Assembly: GCF_014204625.1 (NCBI RefSeq) | Contig: NZ_JACHLU010000002.1 | Coordinates: 186,001 to 250,000, forward strand | DNA from: Gillisella vitis | GTDB lineage: Bacteria > Pseudomonadota > Alphaproteobacteria > Rhizobiales > Rhizobiaceae | Reading direction: 5' to 3' | Length of the DNA stretch: 64,000 nucleotides | Shown here: piece by piece, positions 9,135 to 16,199 of the stretch | Numbering within the stretch: the first letter of the stretch is position 1 | Layout of the letters: each line of letters starts with the position of its first letter | The notes under the pieces: model-generated | What the model was told of the DNA's origin: nothing | What the model saw: only the letters and a program-made list of their open reading frames with translations | The model's database searches: none | Program-made: the position numbers and the translations under genes

Positions 9135-9515
9135 ATGAGCAATTTCGATACCGACGAACAGGAAGAAAAGCCGCTCGATCCGGTTCTCGAAAAAGTTCGC
9201 CGCAAGATGGTGCGTTTGCAAATCGTCTCGGCTGGCGTCATGTTTATCAGCCTTATGGCTGTGTTGGCCGCCGTTGTCTATAAGGTGCGCCATAGCCCGG
9301 CACCGGAAAAAGCTGAAACGGGCGCACTTTCGATCCCCTCCGATCAGCCAGTGAGCGCCACGGCCCGGCTTCCGGCCGGCTTCAAGGTGACATCCACGGC
9401 GCTTTCCGGCACGCAGGTGCTGTTTTTCGGCACCACTGTGGATGGGCAGAGCAAGGCCTATATTTTTGATCTGGCGGTTGGTCGGCTGATCAAAGATATT
9501 ACGGTTGCGCAGTAA
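9135..9515 (+). CDS. Small membrane protein of unknown function (possibly DUF6476)
   Basis: A protein of 126 residues with an acidic N-terminus, one membrane segment (about residues 35-55, VSAGVMFISLMAVLAAVVYKV), and a C-terminal half likely exposed outside the cytoplasm (TALSGTQVLFFGTTVDGQSKAYIFDL, in two separate conserved stretches). I recall this as a DUF6476-type alphaproteobacterial protein, but this is not certain. It is divergent from the pseudouridine synthase, and its stop is 9 bp before the RNA methyltransferase start, so the two probably form an operon. The start is ATG 9135 after GGAAAGG. Confidence 0.75.
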   Translation: MSNFDTDEQEEKPLDPVLEKVRRKMVRLQIVSAGVMFISLMAVLAAVVYKVRHSPAPEKAETGALSIPSDQPVSATARLPAGFKVTSTALSGTQVLFFGTTVDGQSKAYIFDLAVGRLIKDITVAQ

Positions 9516-9524
9516 GAACGGGCC

Positions 9525-10361
9525 ATGGCGGAGATCATCACCATTGTTGATGCGGATGATCCGCGCATTGCTGCCTTTCACAGCATCCGCGAGCGGGATC
9601 TGACCGGGCGACAAGGTCGGTTTATCGCAGAAGGCACGGTGGTGCTGCGGATGTTGCTTGCTGCCCATCGCGCCGGGCGCGGCATTGAGGCCGAGGCGCT
9701 GCTGCTGCTGGAAAACCGGCTTGCGGGGCTTAAGCCGCTGTTGGTGGATTGGCCTGATGACCGGCCCATCTATGTGGCCAATGCCGCCACCATTGATGCC
9801 ATAGCCGGTTTTCATCTGCATCGCGGCGTGCTGGCGGTGGGAAGCCGCCTGACGGCACCCGATTTTGCGGGTCTGCTGGCGGGTCTGCCGCACGCCTCTC
9901 TGGTGCTGGTGGGCTGTGGTATTTCCAATCACGATAACATCGGCTCGATGTTTCGCAATGCGGCGGGCTTTGGTGCTGATGCGGTGGTTCTCGATCAAAC
10001 CAGTTGCGATCCGCTCTATCGCAAGGCGCTGCGGGTTTCCGTCGGCTCGGTTTTGACCACGCCTTATGTGCGGCAGGGGGATGCAGTGTCCGTGCTATCC
10101 GCTCTGGATGCGGCTGGCTTTTTGATTGCCGCCCTCAGCCCGTCCGGCACGCTGGAAATTGGCGATATTGCCACGGCGCTGCAAGGACGAAAACGCCTGG
10201 CGCTGGTGGTGGGAACGGAAGGTGAGGGGCTGCCGCCAGAGGTGCTTCAGCGGTTTTTGACGGTGCGCATTGCCCAATCTCCGGCACTGGACAGCCTGAA
10301 CCTTGGTACTGCCAGCGGCATTGCCTTGCACTGTGCTGCACGGGCACTTGGCCGCCTTTGA
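9525..10361 (+). CDS. TrmH/SpoU-family RNA 2'-O-methyltransferase
   Basis: A SAM-dependent methyltransferase of the SPOUT class that methylates the ribose 2'-O of rRNA or tRNA. It has 278 residues: an N-terminal substrate-binding domain, then the SpoU motifs: motif 1 GISNHDNIGSMFRNAAGFG, motif 2 VGTEGEGLPPE and motif 3 SLNLGTASGIALH. These give the deep trefoil-knot cofactor site. Which RNA is modified cannot be read from the sequence. It is preceded at 9 bp by the small membrane protein gene. Confidence 0.9.
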   Translation: MAEIITIVDADDPRIAAFHSIRERDLTGRQGRFIAEGTVVLRMLLAAHRAGRGIEAEALLLLENRLAGLKPLLVDWPDDRPIYVANAATIDAIAGFHLHRGVLAVGSRLTAPDFAGLLAGLPHASLVLVGCGISNHDNIGSMFRNAAGFGADAVVLDQTSCDPLYRKALRVSVGSVLTTPYVRQGDAVSVLSALDAAGFLIAALSPSGTLEIGDIATALQGRKRLALVVGTEGEGLPPEVLQRFLTVRIAQSPALDSLNLGTASGIALHCAARALGRL

Positions 10362-10373
10362 GGTGCGACTTGG

Positions 10374-10688
10374 TTAATTTCTGATCAGGTCGGGTGCAAT
10401 CGCCTTGAGGGTGCAAATGAGCCTGCTATGCGGCAGGTCTTCCTCGTCGCTGCCGGAGAGAAGGGCAGGGATGGGTGAGCGTTCACCCTCAAGGGCGGCG
10501 GTCAAGGCCAGCATTCTGGCGGCAATATCGGCAATGCCCTGACGCAGGGCGTCATCATCGGCGTGCTCGTTGGTCGTGCTCAGCTTTGCACAGAACAGCG
10601 TGCTTTTGTGGCGCAACTCCTGCTCAAGCGCTGCATTGCCTGCGTCCATACTGTCCGGTTTGTGCACGGTTTTGCCATTCTCGTTCAT
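10374..10688 (-). CDS. Hypothetical protein, 104 residues
   Basis: No recognised family. It is a small soluble protein with a predicted helical middle (ALRQGIADIAARMLALTAAL) and acidic patches (SGSDEEDLPHS). Its ATG overlaps the stop of the upstream coiled-coil gene by 4 bp (ATGA), a strong sign of translational coupling, so it probably acts with that membrane protein. It converges with the RNA methyltransferase gene across 12 bp. Confidence 0.65.
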   Translation of the reverse strand: MNENGKTVHKPDSMDAGNAALEQELRHKSTLFCAKLSTTNEHADDDALRQGIADIAARMLALTAALEGERSPIPALLSGSDEEDLPHSRLICTLKAIAPDLIRN

Positions 10689-11428
10689 GATGATGTCTGC
10701 TTTGCAGTTTGCTCAGCGCTTTGCAGCTTGTCCATGCTTTCCTGCATCTGTTGCAGCCGATCTTCCAGCTTTAAAACCGTATGCTCTTCCTGCAACAGAC
10801 GCTGCTCGGCTTTTTGGGCACGTTCAACAGCGGCTTTTGCGTCTTCACGCAAGGCTTCGCGCTCCTGCCGCAGGTCTTTCAATCGCAGTTGCAAATCTTC
10901 AATCTGATGCTGATAGGTGGCCGTTTCCTGATTGCGCCCACCTATCTTTGCCTCAAGACGGTGCAGGTTTGCCCGCATGGTTTCAATGTCATCATTGCGG
11001 CTGGCAACATTGGCTTCGCTGCGCCGCAAGGCTGCTTTCAGCTGCTCGATCTGGGCTGCGCTTTCCCGCAACTCTGCCCTTAGCTCCGCAGCCTCAAAAC
11101 TCATTTTGCCCACCTGATCTTTCAGCACGGCTTCGTCGCGCAAAGCCCGTTCCATTTCGGCGACGGCGCTGTCTGATGCGATTTTCAAGGATACGGCGCG
11201 ATCGGCTTCGCGCTTCAACTCATGGGCAAGCCTGGCATTTTCGGCAGCATAGACAGCGCGCACCATATCTTTTTGAGCGCGCACTTCCTGCGCCCCAAGC
11301 GGTGCTGTGGCCCGCAGGCGCGTTTCTGTATAGGCAACAATGCGGCTATGCACCGCAGGGCTGATCAGCGCCACCAGAAGCGACGCTGTTGTAAATCCCA
11401 ACGCGAACAACAGGGCATATTCAATCAC
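10685..11428 (-). CDS. N-terminally membrane-anchored coiled-coil protein
   Basis: The 247-residue protein has one N-terminal membrane anchor (residues 3-25, EYALLFALGFTTASLLVALI) and then an almost uninterrupted coiled coil from about 60 to 240, rich in heptads of Glu, Arg, Lys, Ala and Leu. No enzymatic motif is visible. The layout (short anchor plus long cytoplasmic coil) is seen in proteins that organise the inner membrane or division apparatus. Proximity to cell-cycle genes makes such a role plausible, but it is inference. Translationally coupled to the downstream 104-residue gene. Confidence 0.75.
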   Translation of the reverse strand: MIEYALLFALGFTTASLLVALISPAVHSRIVAYTETRLRATAPLGAQEVRAQKDMVRAVYAAENARLAHELKREADRAVSLKIASDSAVAEMERALRDEAVLKDQVGKMSFEAAELRAELRESAAQIEQLKAALRRSEANVASRNDDIETMRANLHRLEAKIGGRNQETATYQHQIEDLQLRLKDLRQEREALREDAKAAVERAQKAEQRLLQEEHTVLKLEDRLQQMQESMDKLQSAEQTAKQTSS

Positions 11429-11444
11429 ATCATGCTACTTCGTA

Positions 11445-11497
11445 TTTGCTGGAGCCGTGCCCGAACATCAGTTCTCACTTTTCGGTCTGGTCCTCTA
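11445..11497. repeat. Dispersed palindromic repeat (GTGCC-GAA ... CACTTTTCGG type)
   Basis: GAGCCGTGCCCGAA followed by TTCTCACTTTTCGGTCTGG resembles the unit at 15477-15515 (GAGCACGTGCCGAA ... CGCACTTTTCGGTCCG). A short mosaic repeat between the coiled-coil gene and eipA. Confidence 0.5.
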
Positions 11498-11551
11498 CCA
11501 CATATCCAGATGGATGTGTCAGAGGATCAGCACGATTTTCAGGCTTTCCCG

Positions 11552-12142
11552 TCAGAAAGGATTCCAGGTGGATTGCGGCGTCAGCTTGAGATAGCCGACA
11601 TTGACCCCAAGGCGTGCACCCAGACCAGTGCGAATCGGCACCAGCACCATATTGTTGCTTTTCAGCGCGGTCATGCCAACGCCGGCAATGACATAGGCCG
11701 AGCCGCTGACACCGCCAAAGCGGGTGTAAAGGCTGTTGATGGCTGGCAGATTGTAGACAAGCATCATGGTGCGGCTGCCGTTGCCGCCATAATCAAACCC
11801 CAGCGATGGCCCCTGCCAGAACACAGGGTGCTGGCCAGCGTTTTTGGTGTTCAGGGTGCCTTCACCATAGGTCAGGCCCGCAATGAACGCGCCTGAGCCT
11901 TCCTGACCGAGAATATAGCCATTGGGCAAACCATATTGAGAGAAAGCCTTTTCAATAACCTTCGCCAGCGCGCCACTGGTTTCGCCAAAAAACGAGTGAC
12001 CGGCGTTGACCACTTCCTCCATGGTATATTGGTCGCCGCCTTGGGCCAGAGCGTTGACGGGCATGGTGACGCAGGCTGCCAGCAGCATGGCTGCGGGTAG
12101 AAACCAGGTCCGTACCACGTCCCGAATGATGGAAAAGCGCAT
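11552..12142 (-). CDS. eipA: Envelope integrity protein EipA (DUF1134)
   Basis: A secreted protein of 196 residues with an N-terminal signal peptide (TWFLPAAMLLAACVTMPVNALA) followed by a DUF1134 domain: YTMEEVVNAGHSFFGETSGALA, GYILGQEGSGAFIAGLTYGEG and GPSLGFDYGGNGSRTMMLVYNL. In Brucella the homologue EipA is a periplasmic beta-barrel-like protein needed for envelope integrity and belongs to the cell-cycle-controlled genes. Here the upstream region, shared with chpT, carries a TTAA-N7-TTTA box and two GANTC sites, consistent with CtrA/CcrM control. The family is clear from sequence; the function is by family. Confidence 0.88.
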   Translation of the reverse strand: MRFSIIRDVVRTWFLPAAMLLAACVTMPVNALAQGGDQYTMEEVVNAGHSFFGETSGALAKVIEKAFSQYGLPNGYILGQEGSGAFIAGLTYGEGTLNTKNAGQHPVFWQGPSLGFDYGGNGSRTMMLVYNLPAINSLYTRFGGVSGSAYVIAGVGMTALKSNNMVLVPIRTGLGARLGVNVGYLKLTPQSTWNPF

Positions 12143-12165
12143 CGCTTCCTCCTCGGATAAGAATT

Positions 12166-12224
12166 GAATCGACCTTATTCAGGTCTTGAGTCATCTTGAT
12201 GCTTTCGTCTTAACAATGGGTTTA
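12166..12224. promoter_or_regulatory. CtrA-like box and GANTC sites between eipA and chpT
   Basis: GAATC at 12166-12170 and GAGTC at 12188-12192 are CcrM-type methylation sites. TTAA (12210-12213), 7 nt, TTTA (12221-12224) differs from the CtrA consensus TTAA-N7-TTAA by one base. The cluster lies between the divergent eipA and chpT starts. Confidence 0.5.
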
Positions 12225-12325
12225 CCAAATATGGTGTCATTATGGCGCATAGAGTGTGCGGCGAAGCTGGCGCGATCAAAAGACACGTTCAGGCTCATGA
12301 AGATATTGCCGTCGAGGAGAATTCG

Positions 12326-13003
12326 ATGATCAAGAACCCCAATCTGACACTCGCTGGAGCTGATCTGGCAGCCTTGCTGTGCAGCCGTGTCTGTCACGAT
12401 GTGATTTCGCCTGTGGGTGCCATTAACAATGGTCTCGAGCTGCTGGATGAAGGTGGCGCGGATGCCGATGCCATGGACCTCATTCGCGCAAGCGCCTTGA
12501 ATGCGTCCGTGCGGCTGAAATTTGCCCGTCTGGCTTTTGGCGCATCCGGCTCGGTGGGGGCCTCGATTGATACGGGCGAGGCTGAAAAAGCCGTCAAGGA
12601 TTTTGCCGAGGCCGAAAAAAAGACAACAGTGACCTGGAATGGGCCTCGCGCCATCATTGTCAAAAACCGGGTCAAGCTGCTGATGAACCTGTTTCTGGTT
12701 GCCTATGGCTCGATTCCACGGGGTGGCTCTTTGGATGTCACGCTGGAAAACCCCGAGCATGACGCGAAGTTCAGCATTGTTGCCAAGGGACGGATGCTGC
12801 GCGTGCCGCCAAAATATGCAGAAATCTGCAATGGCATTCTGGAGGAATCCATTGATGCGCACACGATTCAACCCTATTACACGGTGCTGCTGGCGGATGA
12901 ATCGGGTATGGAATTGAAATATAGTCTTGGTGAAGGCGAAATTGTCTTTACCGCAGAATCCGTTCCGGCCGAGGCGGAAAAGCCGGTTTCCACCGAGGAA
13001 TAA
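12326..13003 (+). CDS. chpT: Histidine phosphotransferase ChpT
   Basis: Cytoplasmic phosphotransfer protein that relays phosphate from the hybrid kinase CckA to CtrA and CpdR in the alphaproteobacterial cell-cycle circuit. Of 225 residues. The phospho-accepting His is at about residue 24 in LLCSRVCHDVISPVGAINNGLELL (two parts: CSRVCHD and VISPVGAINNG). The C-terminal half is a degenerate HATPase-like domain without usable ATP motifs, as in the family. Start ATG 12326 follows GAGGAGA at 12314-12320; the open frame back to 12242 is not used. ctrA, its target, is 0.9 kb away. Confidence 0.9.
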   Translation: MIKNPNLTLAGADLAALLCSRVCHDVISPVGAINNGLELLDEGGADADAMDLIRASALNASVRLKFARLAFGASGSVGASIDTGEAEKAVKDFAEAEKKTTVTWNGPRAIIVKNRVKLLMNLFLVAYGSIPRGGSLDVTLENPEHDAKFSIVAKGRMLRVPPKYAEICNGILEESIDAHTIQPYYTVLLADESGMELKYSLGEGEIVFTAESVPAEAEKPVSTEE

Positions 13004-13253
13004 AGCGTTTTATGAACAAGGGACTGGTGACTGCTTGCTGCGTCTCTCCCGTGCGTCTGACGCGCTCTCATGGTGCTGAACCTGCTCCGGCCTGAGGTGT
13101 TCAGCTCTTGAGAAATGAGGGGAGCAATGGGCGGGCAGTGCTTGCCGCGCGCATTTATGTATTTTTAGGATTACCATTGCATTCTTCTTTGGTAAAGTAG
13201 CAATGCCCGTTTCAAAAGGCGCGGGAACCGGAGTTGTGCAGGTGGGGAGTGAT

Positions 13254-13613
13254 ATGAAGCGCTTGATGATCACTGATTCGTCAGACATTGTTCGCAAGGT
13301 TGCCGATAAAATCCTCTCGGAGTTTGGCTATCAGGTCATTCAGGCGGCATCCGCCAGAGAGGCATTGCTCAACTGCGAAGCACAATTGCCCGATGTGATC
13401 ATTGTCGATTCGGGCATTGACGGTGCGCTGGATCTGATCACCAATATCCGCTCCATGCCAGATGGCGGGGCTGTGCGGATTTTCTATTGCGTTATTGAAG
13501 CTGATTTGAAAACCATGATGCGGGGCAAGCGGGCAGGGGCAAGCGATTTTCTGCTCAAGCCGTTTGACCGGAAAATTCTGACGAAAATTTTTGATGATCG
13601 TGCCGTGGCCTGA
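13254..13613 (+). CDS. Receiver-only response regulator
   Basis: A protein of 119 residues made only of a CheY-like receiver domain. The phospho-acceptor is Asp52 (IIVDSGIDG) and the conserved Lys is 102 (FLLKPF). The acidic pair at the N-terminus is changed: it reads ITDSSD where most receivers have DD, leaving a single acidic residue for Mg2+ at that place, and the switch Thr/Ser is replaced by Cys or Val (IFYCVIE). It lies between chpT and ctrA. It could be an output-less phosphate sink or a CpdR-like adaptor fed by ChpT, but I cannot assign it to CpdR. Start ATG 13254 follows GTGGGGAG. Confidence 0.8.
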   Translation: MKRLMITDSSDIVRKVADKILSEFGYQVIQAASAREALLNCEAQLPDVIIVDSGIDGALDLITNIRSMPDGGAVRIFYCVIEADLKTMMRGKRAGASDFLLKPFDRKILTKIFDDRAVA

Positions 13614-13680
13614 GCGGTCTGTACAGGCTGTGTGAGCTGATTTGCAGTTTTCAGACTTTTCATCACCTGTTGTAAACGCC

Positions 13681-13709
13681 AAAAAGCGCCCGCAGTGCGA
13701 GCGCTTTTT
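13681..13709 (+). terminator. Terminator after the receiver-only gene
   Basis: AAAAAGCGC (13681-13689) pairs with GCGCTTTTT (13701-13709) over a GC-rich loop; the T-rich end lies on the + strand. It ends the receiver-only transcript. Confidence 0.7.
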
Positions 13710-13761
13710 GTGATTTGAGTTCAAAGGTTGCGCCATCTCAATCGAGATGCGGACATATGTT

Positions 13762-13809
13762 TTGGTTTGTCAGTGAAAACCGGGTTCCACTTTTCCCTGG
13801 CAAACTTTA
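13762..13809. repeat. Dispersed repeat with ACCGGGTTCCACTTTT core
   Basis: GTTTGTCAGTGAAAACCGGG, then TTCCACTTTTCCCTGGCAAAC. Related copies lie at 20885-20925, 53997-54045, 59849-59890 and 60030-60071, with a variant at 15525-15565. The ends TTTGTCAG and CTGACAAA pair imperfectly, so each copy can form a hairpin. Confidence 0.65.
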
Positions 13810-13833
13810 AAACGTCATGTCGTTTTCGGCAAT

Positions 13834-13863
13834 GCGCGTTGAGTGCAAAGCACGTCAACGCGC
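13834..13863. other. Strong inverted repeat downstream of ctrA
   Basis: GCGCGTTGAGTGC pairs with GCACGTCAACGCGC around a 3-nt loop (one bulged base). It is 13 bp beyond the ctrA stop codon and may serve as its transcript end, though no T-run follows in the ctrA direction. Confidence 0.5.
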
Positions 13864-13876
13864 TTTTCGCGCAAGA

Positions 13877-14578
13877 TCAGGCCGTTTCCATATATTCGGC
13901 GCTATCAGGTTCGCGCAGCACATAGCCGCGGCCCCAGACAGTTTCGATATAATTTTCACCGCCTGCCGCATTTGCCAGCTTCTTGCGAAGTTTGCAGATG
14001 AACACGTCGATGATTTTCAATTCCGGCTCGTCCATGCCGCCATAAAGATGGTTCAGGAACATTTCCTTGGTCAGGGTTGTTCCCTTGCGGAGCGAAAGCA
14101 GCTCCAGCATCTGGTATTCCTTGCCGGTCAGATGAACGCGCTGGCCACCCACTTCAACCGTCTTTGCATCCAGATTCACAATCAGCTCACCCGTGACGAT
14201 GATGGATTGTGCATGGCCCTTGGAGCGGCGAACGATGGCGTGAATACGCGCAACCAGTTCATCCTTGTGGAATGGCTTGGTCATGTAGTCGTCGGCACCA
14301 AAGCCCAGACCGCGAACCTTGTCCTCAATTCCGGCCATGCCGGACAGGATGAGGATTGGCGTCTTGACCTTGGAAAGACGCAGGGTCCGCAGGACCTCGT
14401 AACCCGACATATCGGGAAGATTGAGGTCAAGCAGAATGATGTCGTAATCGTATAGTTTCCCGAGATCGACGCCTTCTTCACCGAGATCGGTGGTGTAAAC
14501 GTTGAAGCTCTCGGACTTGAGCATCAGTTCGATGCTCTGCGCTGTGGCGCTGTCGTCTTCGATGAGTAGAACCCGCAT
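13877..14578 (-). CDS. ctrA: Cell-cycle master response regulator CtrA
   Basis: OmpR-type transcription factor that controls replication, division and motility genes. Of 233 residues: receiver domain 1-120 with acidic pair EDD (7-9), phospho-acceptor Asp51 ([14 protein letters not shown]) and Lys in [10 protein letters not shown]; winged-helix DNA-binding domain from about 125 ([37 protein letters not shown]). Length and motifs are those of Caulobacter and rhizobial CtrA. The upstream region carries a TTAACCAT-type site and a GANTC cluster, so autoregulation and CcrM control are expected. Neighbours chpT, fliJ and sciP fit the usual rhizobial arrangement. Confidence 0.97.
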   Translation of the reverse strand: MRVLLIEDDSATAQSIELMLKSESFNVYTTDLGEEGVDLGKLYDYDIILLDLNLPDMSGYEVLRTLRLSKVKTPILILSGMAGIEDKVRGLGFGADDYMTKPFHKDELVARIHAIVRRSKGHAQSIIVTGELIVNLDAKTVEVGGQRVHLTGKEYQMLELLSLRKGTTLTKEMFLNHLYGGMDEPELKIIDVFICKLRKKLANAAGGENYIETVWGRGYVLREPDSAEYMETA

Positions 14579-14669
14579 AATTATCCCCTTTACCGCCGCC
14601 TAAAGGTTTTGAATGGTCCCTTAACGCGATACGGATCCAGTCGTTGCCTGATTTGAAGGCTGCCACCAA

Positions 14670-14677
14670 ATGGTTAA
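14670..14677 (-). promoter_or_regulatory. CtrA half-site upstream of ctrA
   Basis: Read leftward, the sequence is GTTAACCATTT; its TTAACCAT core is the 8-mer form of the CtrA recognition site. It lies about 92 nt upstream of the ctrA ATG, a position compatible with autoregulation. Confidence 0.5.
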
Positions 14678-14685
14678 CAAATTCT

Positions 14686-14812
14686 GATTCACTCTGGCAA
14701 GAGTAACGAATTTATTAAGTTTTTTAGTTAGCCCGATGATTCATTGTCACTTTCTCATCGCCACAGCTGAATCGATTCGGCAGAAACTCCGCCTAAGCGA
14801 TTCAATTGACTC
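14686..14812. promoter_or_regulatory. Cluster of six GANTC methylation sites upstream of ctrA
   Basis: GATTC 14686, GATTC 14738, GAATC 14769, GATTC 14774, GATTC 14799 and GACTC 14808: six GANTC sites in 127 bp, with a seventh at 14949. Random expectation is about one per 256 bp. CcrM methylates GANTC in alphaproteobacteria and its state times ctrA transcription. The whole 14579-15023 intergenic stretch (445 bp) holds no gene; it contains the promoters of ctrA and, on the other strand, fliJ. Confidence 0.65.
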
Positions 14813-15023
14813 ATCATTGTCATTGTCCTGTATTTTGGACCTTGGCATTTACCGACCCTTAAATGATCTCCCTTATCATTAACGATGCCCGTAAACGAAA
14901 GGTTACCAAAGGTAGTTTTTTGTTAACGCCACGAGATTTTTTCGAGGTGATTCGTTTTAATGTCCGCGGGCGATGGGAAATTTGAGTGAAAGCGGGGGAT
15001 CTCGCATCACGGGAGTATTGCGT

Positions 15024-15374
15024 ATGAAGTCGCGTGACAGCCTAGTTCGCCTGAAGGCATTTCAGGTTGCGGAGAAGCGTCGACAGCTGCAACAATTGCA
15101 GCTGATGATGTCAGAATTTGAGCGAATGTCTGGTGAGCTGGAAAATCAGATCTCTGTTGAAGAGAAAAAAGCAGGCATCACTGACCCCGCTCACTTTGCC
15201 TATCCAACCTTTGCGAAGGCGGCGCGTCAGCGGGCCGATAATTTGCAGAATTCGATACGCGAATTGAAGGTTCAGCAGGATGCGGCTGAACTGGCGCTGG
15301 AAGAGGCGGTTGCTGATCATGCCAAGGCAACGGCACTTGAAGAGCGCGATGGACAAAATCGGGCTCGCGCCTAA
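15024..15374 (+). CDS. fliJ: Flagellar export protein FliJ
   Basis: Cytoplasmic coiled-coil component of the flagellar type III export apparatus, acting as chaperone escort and partner of the FliI ATPase. The 116-residue protein is almost wholly helical with heptads (SLVRLKAFQVAEKRRQLQQL; ELKVQQDAAELALEEAVADH). FliJ is poorly conserved; the N-terminal pattern and position next to ctrA in rhizobia support the call. It stands apart from other flagellar genes here. The start is taken at ATG 15024 (MKSRDSLVR); the frame is open from 14973. The TAA stop lies inside the 108-bp repeat element that follows. Confidence 0.8.
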   Translation: MKSRDSLVRLKAFQVAEKRRQLQQLQLMMSEFERMSGELENQISVEEKKAGITDPAHFAYPTFAKAARQRADNLQNSIRELKVQQDAAELALEEAVADHAKATALEERDGQNRARA

Positions 15375-15478
15375 AGCCTGTCGCGGCGAATAGGATTCAC
15401 TGCGACAGGCTTTAGATCTTATTTTGTCGCATATACGTTATCGTTTTATTGAGGACAATAAAACGCGACATGCTTTAG
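15371..15478. repeat. 108-bp inverted-repeat element, copy 1
   Basis: Begins CTAAAGCCTGTCGC and ends GCGACATGCTTTAG, so its 14-bp ends are inverted repeats with one mismatch. An internal palindrome (GCCTGTCGC ... GCGACAGGC) is also present. Copy 2 is 60074-60181, the same length and differing at about eight positions by eye. The fliJ stop codon lies in the left end. No transposase is encoded, so it is MITE-like. Confidence 0.75.
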
Positions 15479-15565
15479 AGCACGTGCCGAAAACCGCTTC
15501 GCACTTTTCGGTCCGATACTGTAGAACTTGTCAGGGAAAACCGGAACCCGGTTTTCCCGATAAGG
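15477..15565. repeat. Short mosaic repeats after fliJ
   Basis: A GAGCACGTGCCGAA ... CACTTTTCGGTCCG unit (to about 15515) is followed by a hairpin GGGAAAACCGG (15534-15544) and CCGGTTTTCCC (15548-15558). The gap 15479-15849 contains only such repeats and no gene I can support. Confidence 0.6.
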
Positions 15566-15694
15566 CAAACCAGCACAAAGGATCTTAGAGCATGTCATGG
15601 GTGGGTGCATCAGCCTTGTGTGATGCGCCATTGCCCGATGTGAAGCCTGACGTGTCATCGTGTCAGATTCAGACTGAACCTGAGTGCACAACGT

Positions 15695-15732
15695 CACAGC
15701 GCCGTGCGCCATATATGGCCCACGGCGCTGTG
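15695..15732. repeat. 38-bp palindrome related to the 102-bp element
   Basis: CACAGCGCCGTG and CACGGCGCTGTG bracket a CGCCATATATGGC core. The same GCGCCATATATGG core forms the first palindrome of the elements at 54211 and 56136, so this is a solo half-element. Confidence 0.65.
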
Positions 15733-15849
15733 ATGTTGTGATCTTCGACAAAATCGGTCAATGAAAATCTTTAAGCAATCATTTTGACTTGTATCGTGAT
15801 TGGCATCGTTCTTGACGCGCCAAAGCTGGCGCGCATCGGGATGAAGACT

Positions 15850-16125
15850 TTAGTGACGATATTGTTGAATGCGGGTCGTGCGCAGGCCGGGAAGGCCATG
15901 GTCGGTAATGGAAGACTGCCATGACAGGAACTCCTCCACGGTCAAGGTATAGCGTTCACAGGCTTCCTCAAGGCTGAGCAAGCCACCACGAACAGCGGCA
16001 ACAACCTCTGCTTTTCGGCGGATAACCCAGCGACGGGTGTTGGCTGGCGGCAGATCAGCAATTGTCAGCGGACTGCCGTCGGGGCCGATAACATATTTTA
16101 CACGCGGGCGTATCGTTTCGGTCAT
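15850..16125 (-). CDS. sciP: Small CtrA-inhibitory protein SciP (DUF1153)
   Basis: A protein of 91 residues nearly all formed by the DUF1153 helix-turn-helix. KYVIGPDGSPLTIADLPP and RRWVIRRKAEVVAAVRGGLL are near-invariant in the family, followed by SLEEACERYTLTVEEFLSWQ. In Caulobacter SciP binds CtrA and DNA in G1 and blocks CtrA-driven transcription. It is placed 1.7 kb from ctrA, as in other rhizobia. A GACTC methylation site lies 3 bp upstream of its ATG and a TTAG-N7-TTAA box about 56 bp upstream, consistent with control by CtrA itself. Confidence 0.93.
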   Translation of the reverse strand: MTETIRPRVKYVIGPDGSPLTIADLPPANTRRWVIRRKAEVVAAVRGGLLSLEEACERYTLTVEEFLSWQSSITDHGLPGLRTTRIQQYRH

Positions 16126-16180
16126 TGGACTCTCTACTACAAACTCAAGACCACAGACGTGAAATCTAACGCGGCATCTT

Positions 16181-16195
16181 TAAAAAATACCTAAG
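16181..16195 (-). promoter_or_regulatory. CtrA-like box upstream of sciP
   Basis: Read leftward: TTAG, 7 nt, TTAA, one base off the TTAA-N7-TTAA consensus, centred about 60 nt upstream of the sciP ATG. GACTC at 16128-16132 is a further CcrM-type site. Confidence 0.4.
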
Positions 16196-16199
16196 CCGA

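Noticed and set aside
15446..15751. Leftward open frame of 101 codons after fliJ
   Set aside because: Made entirely of dispersed palindromic repeats; no protein family and no start signal.
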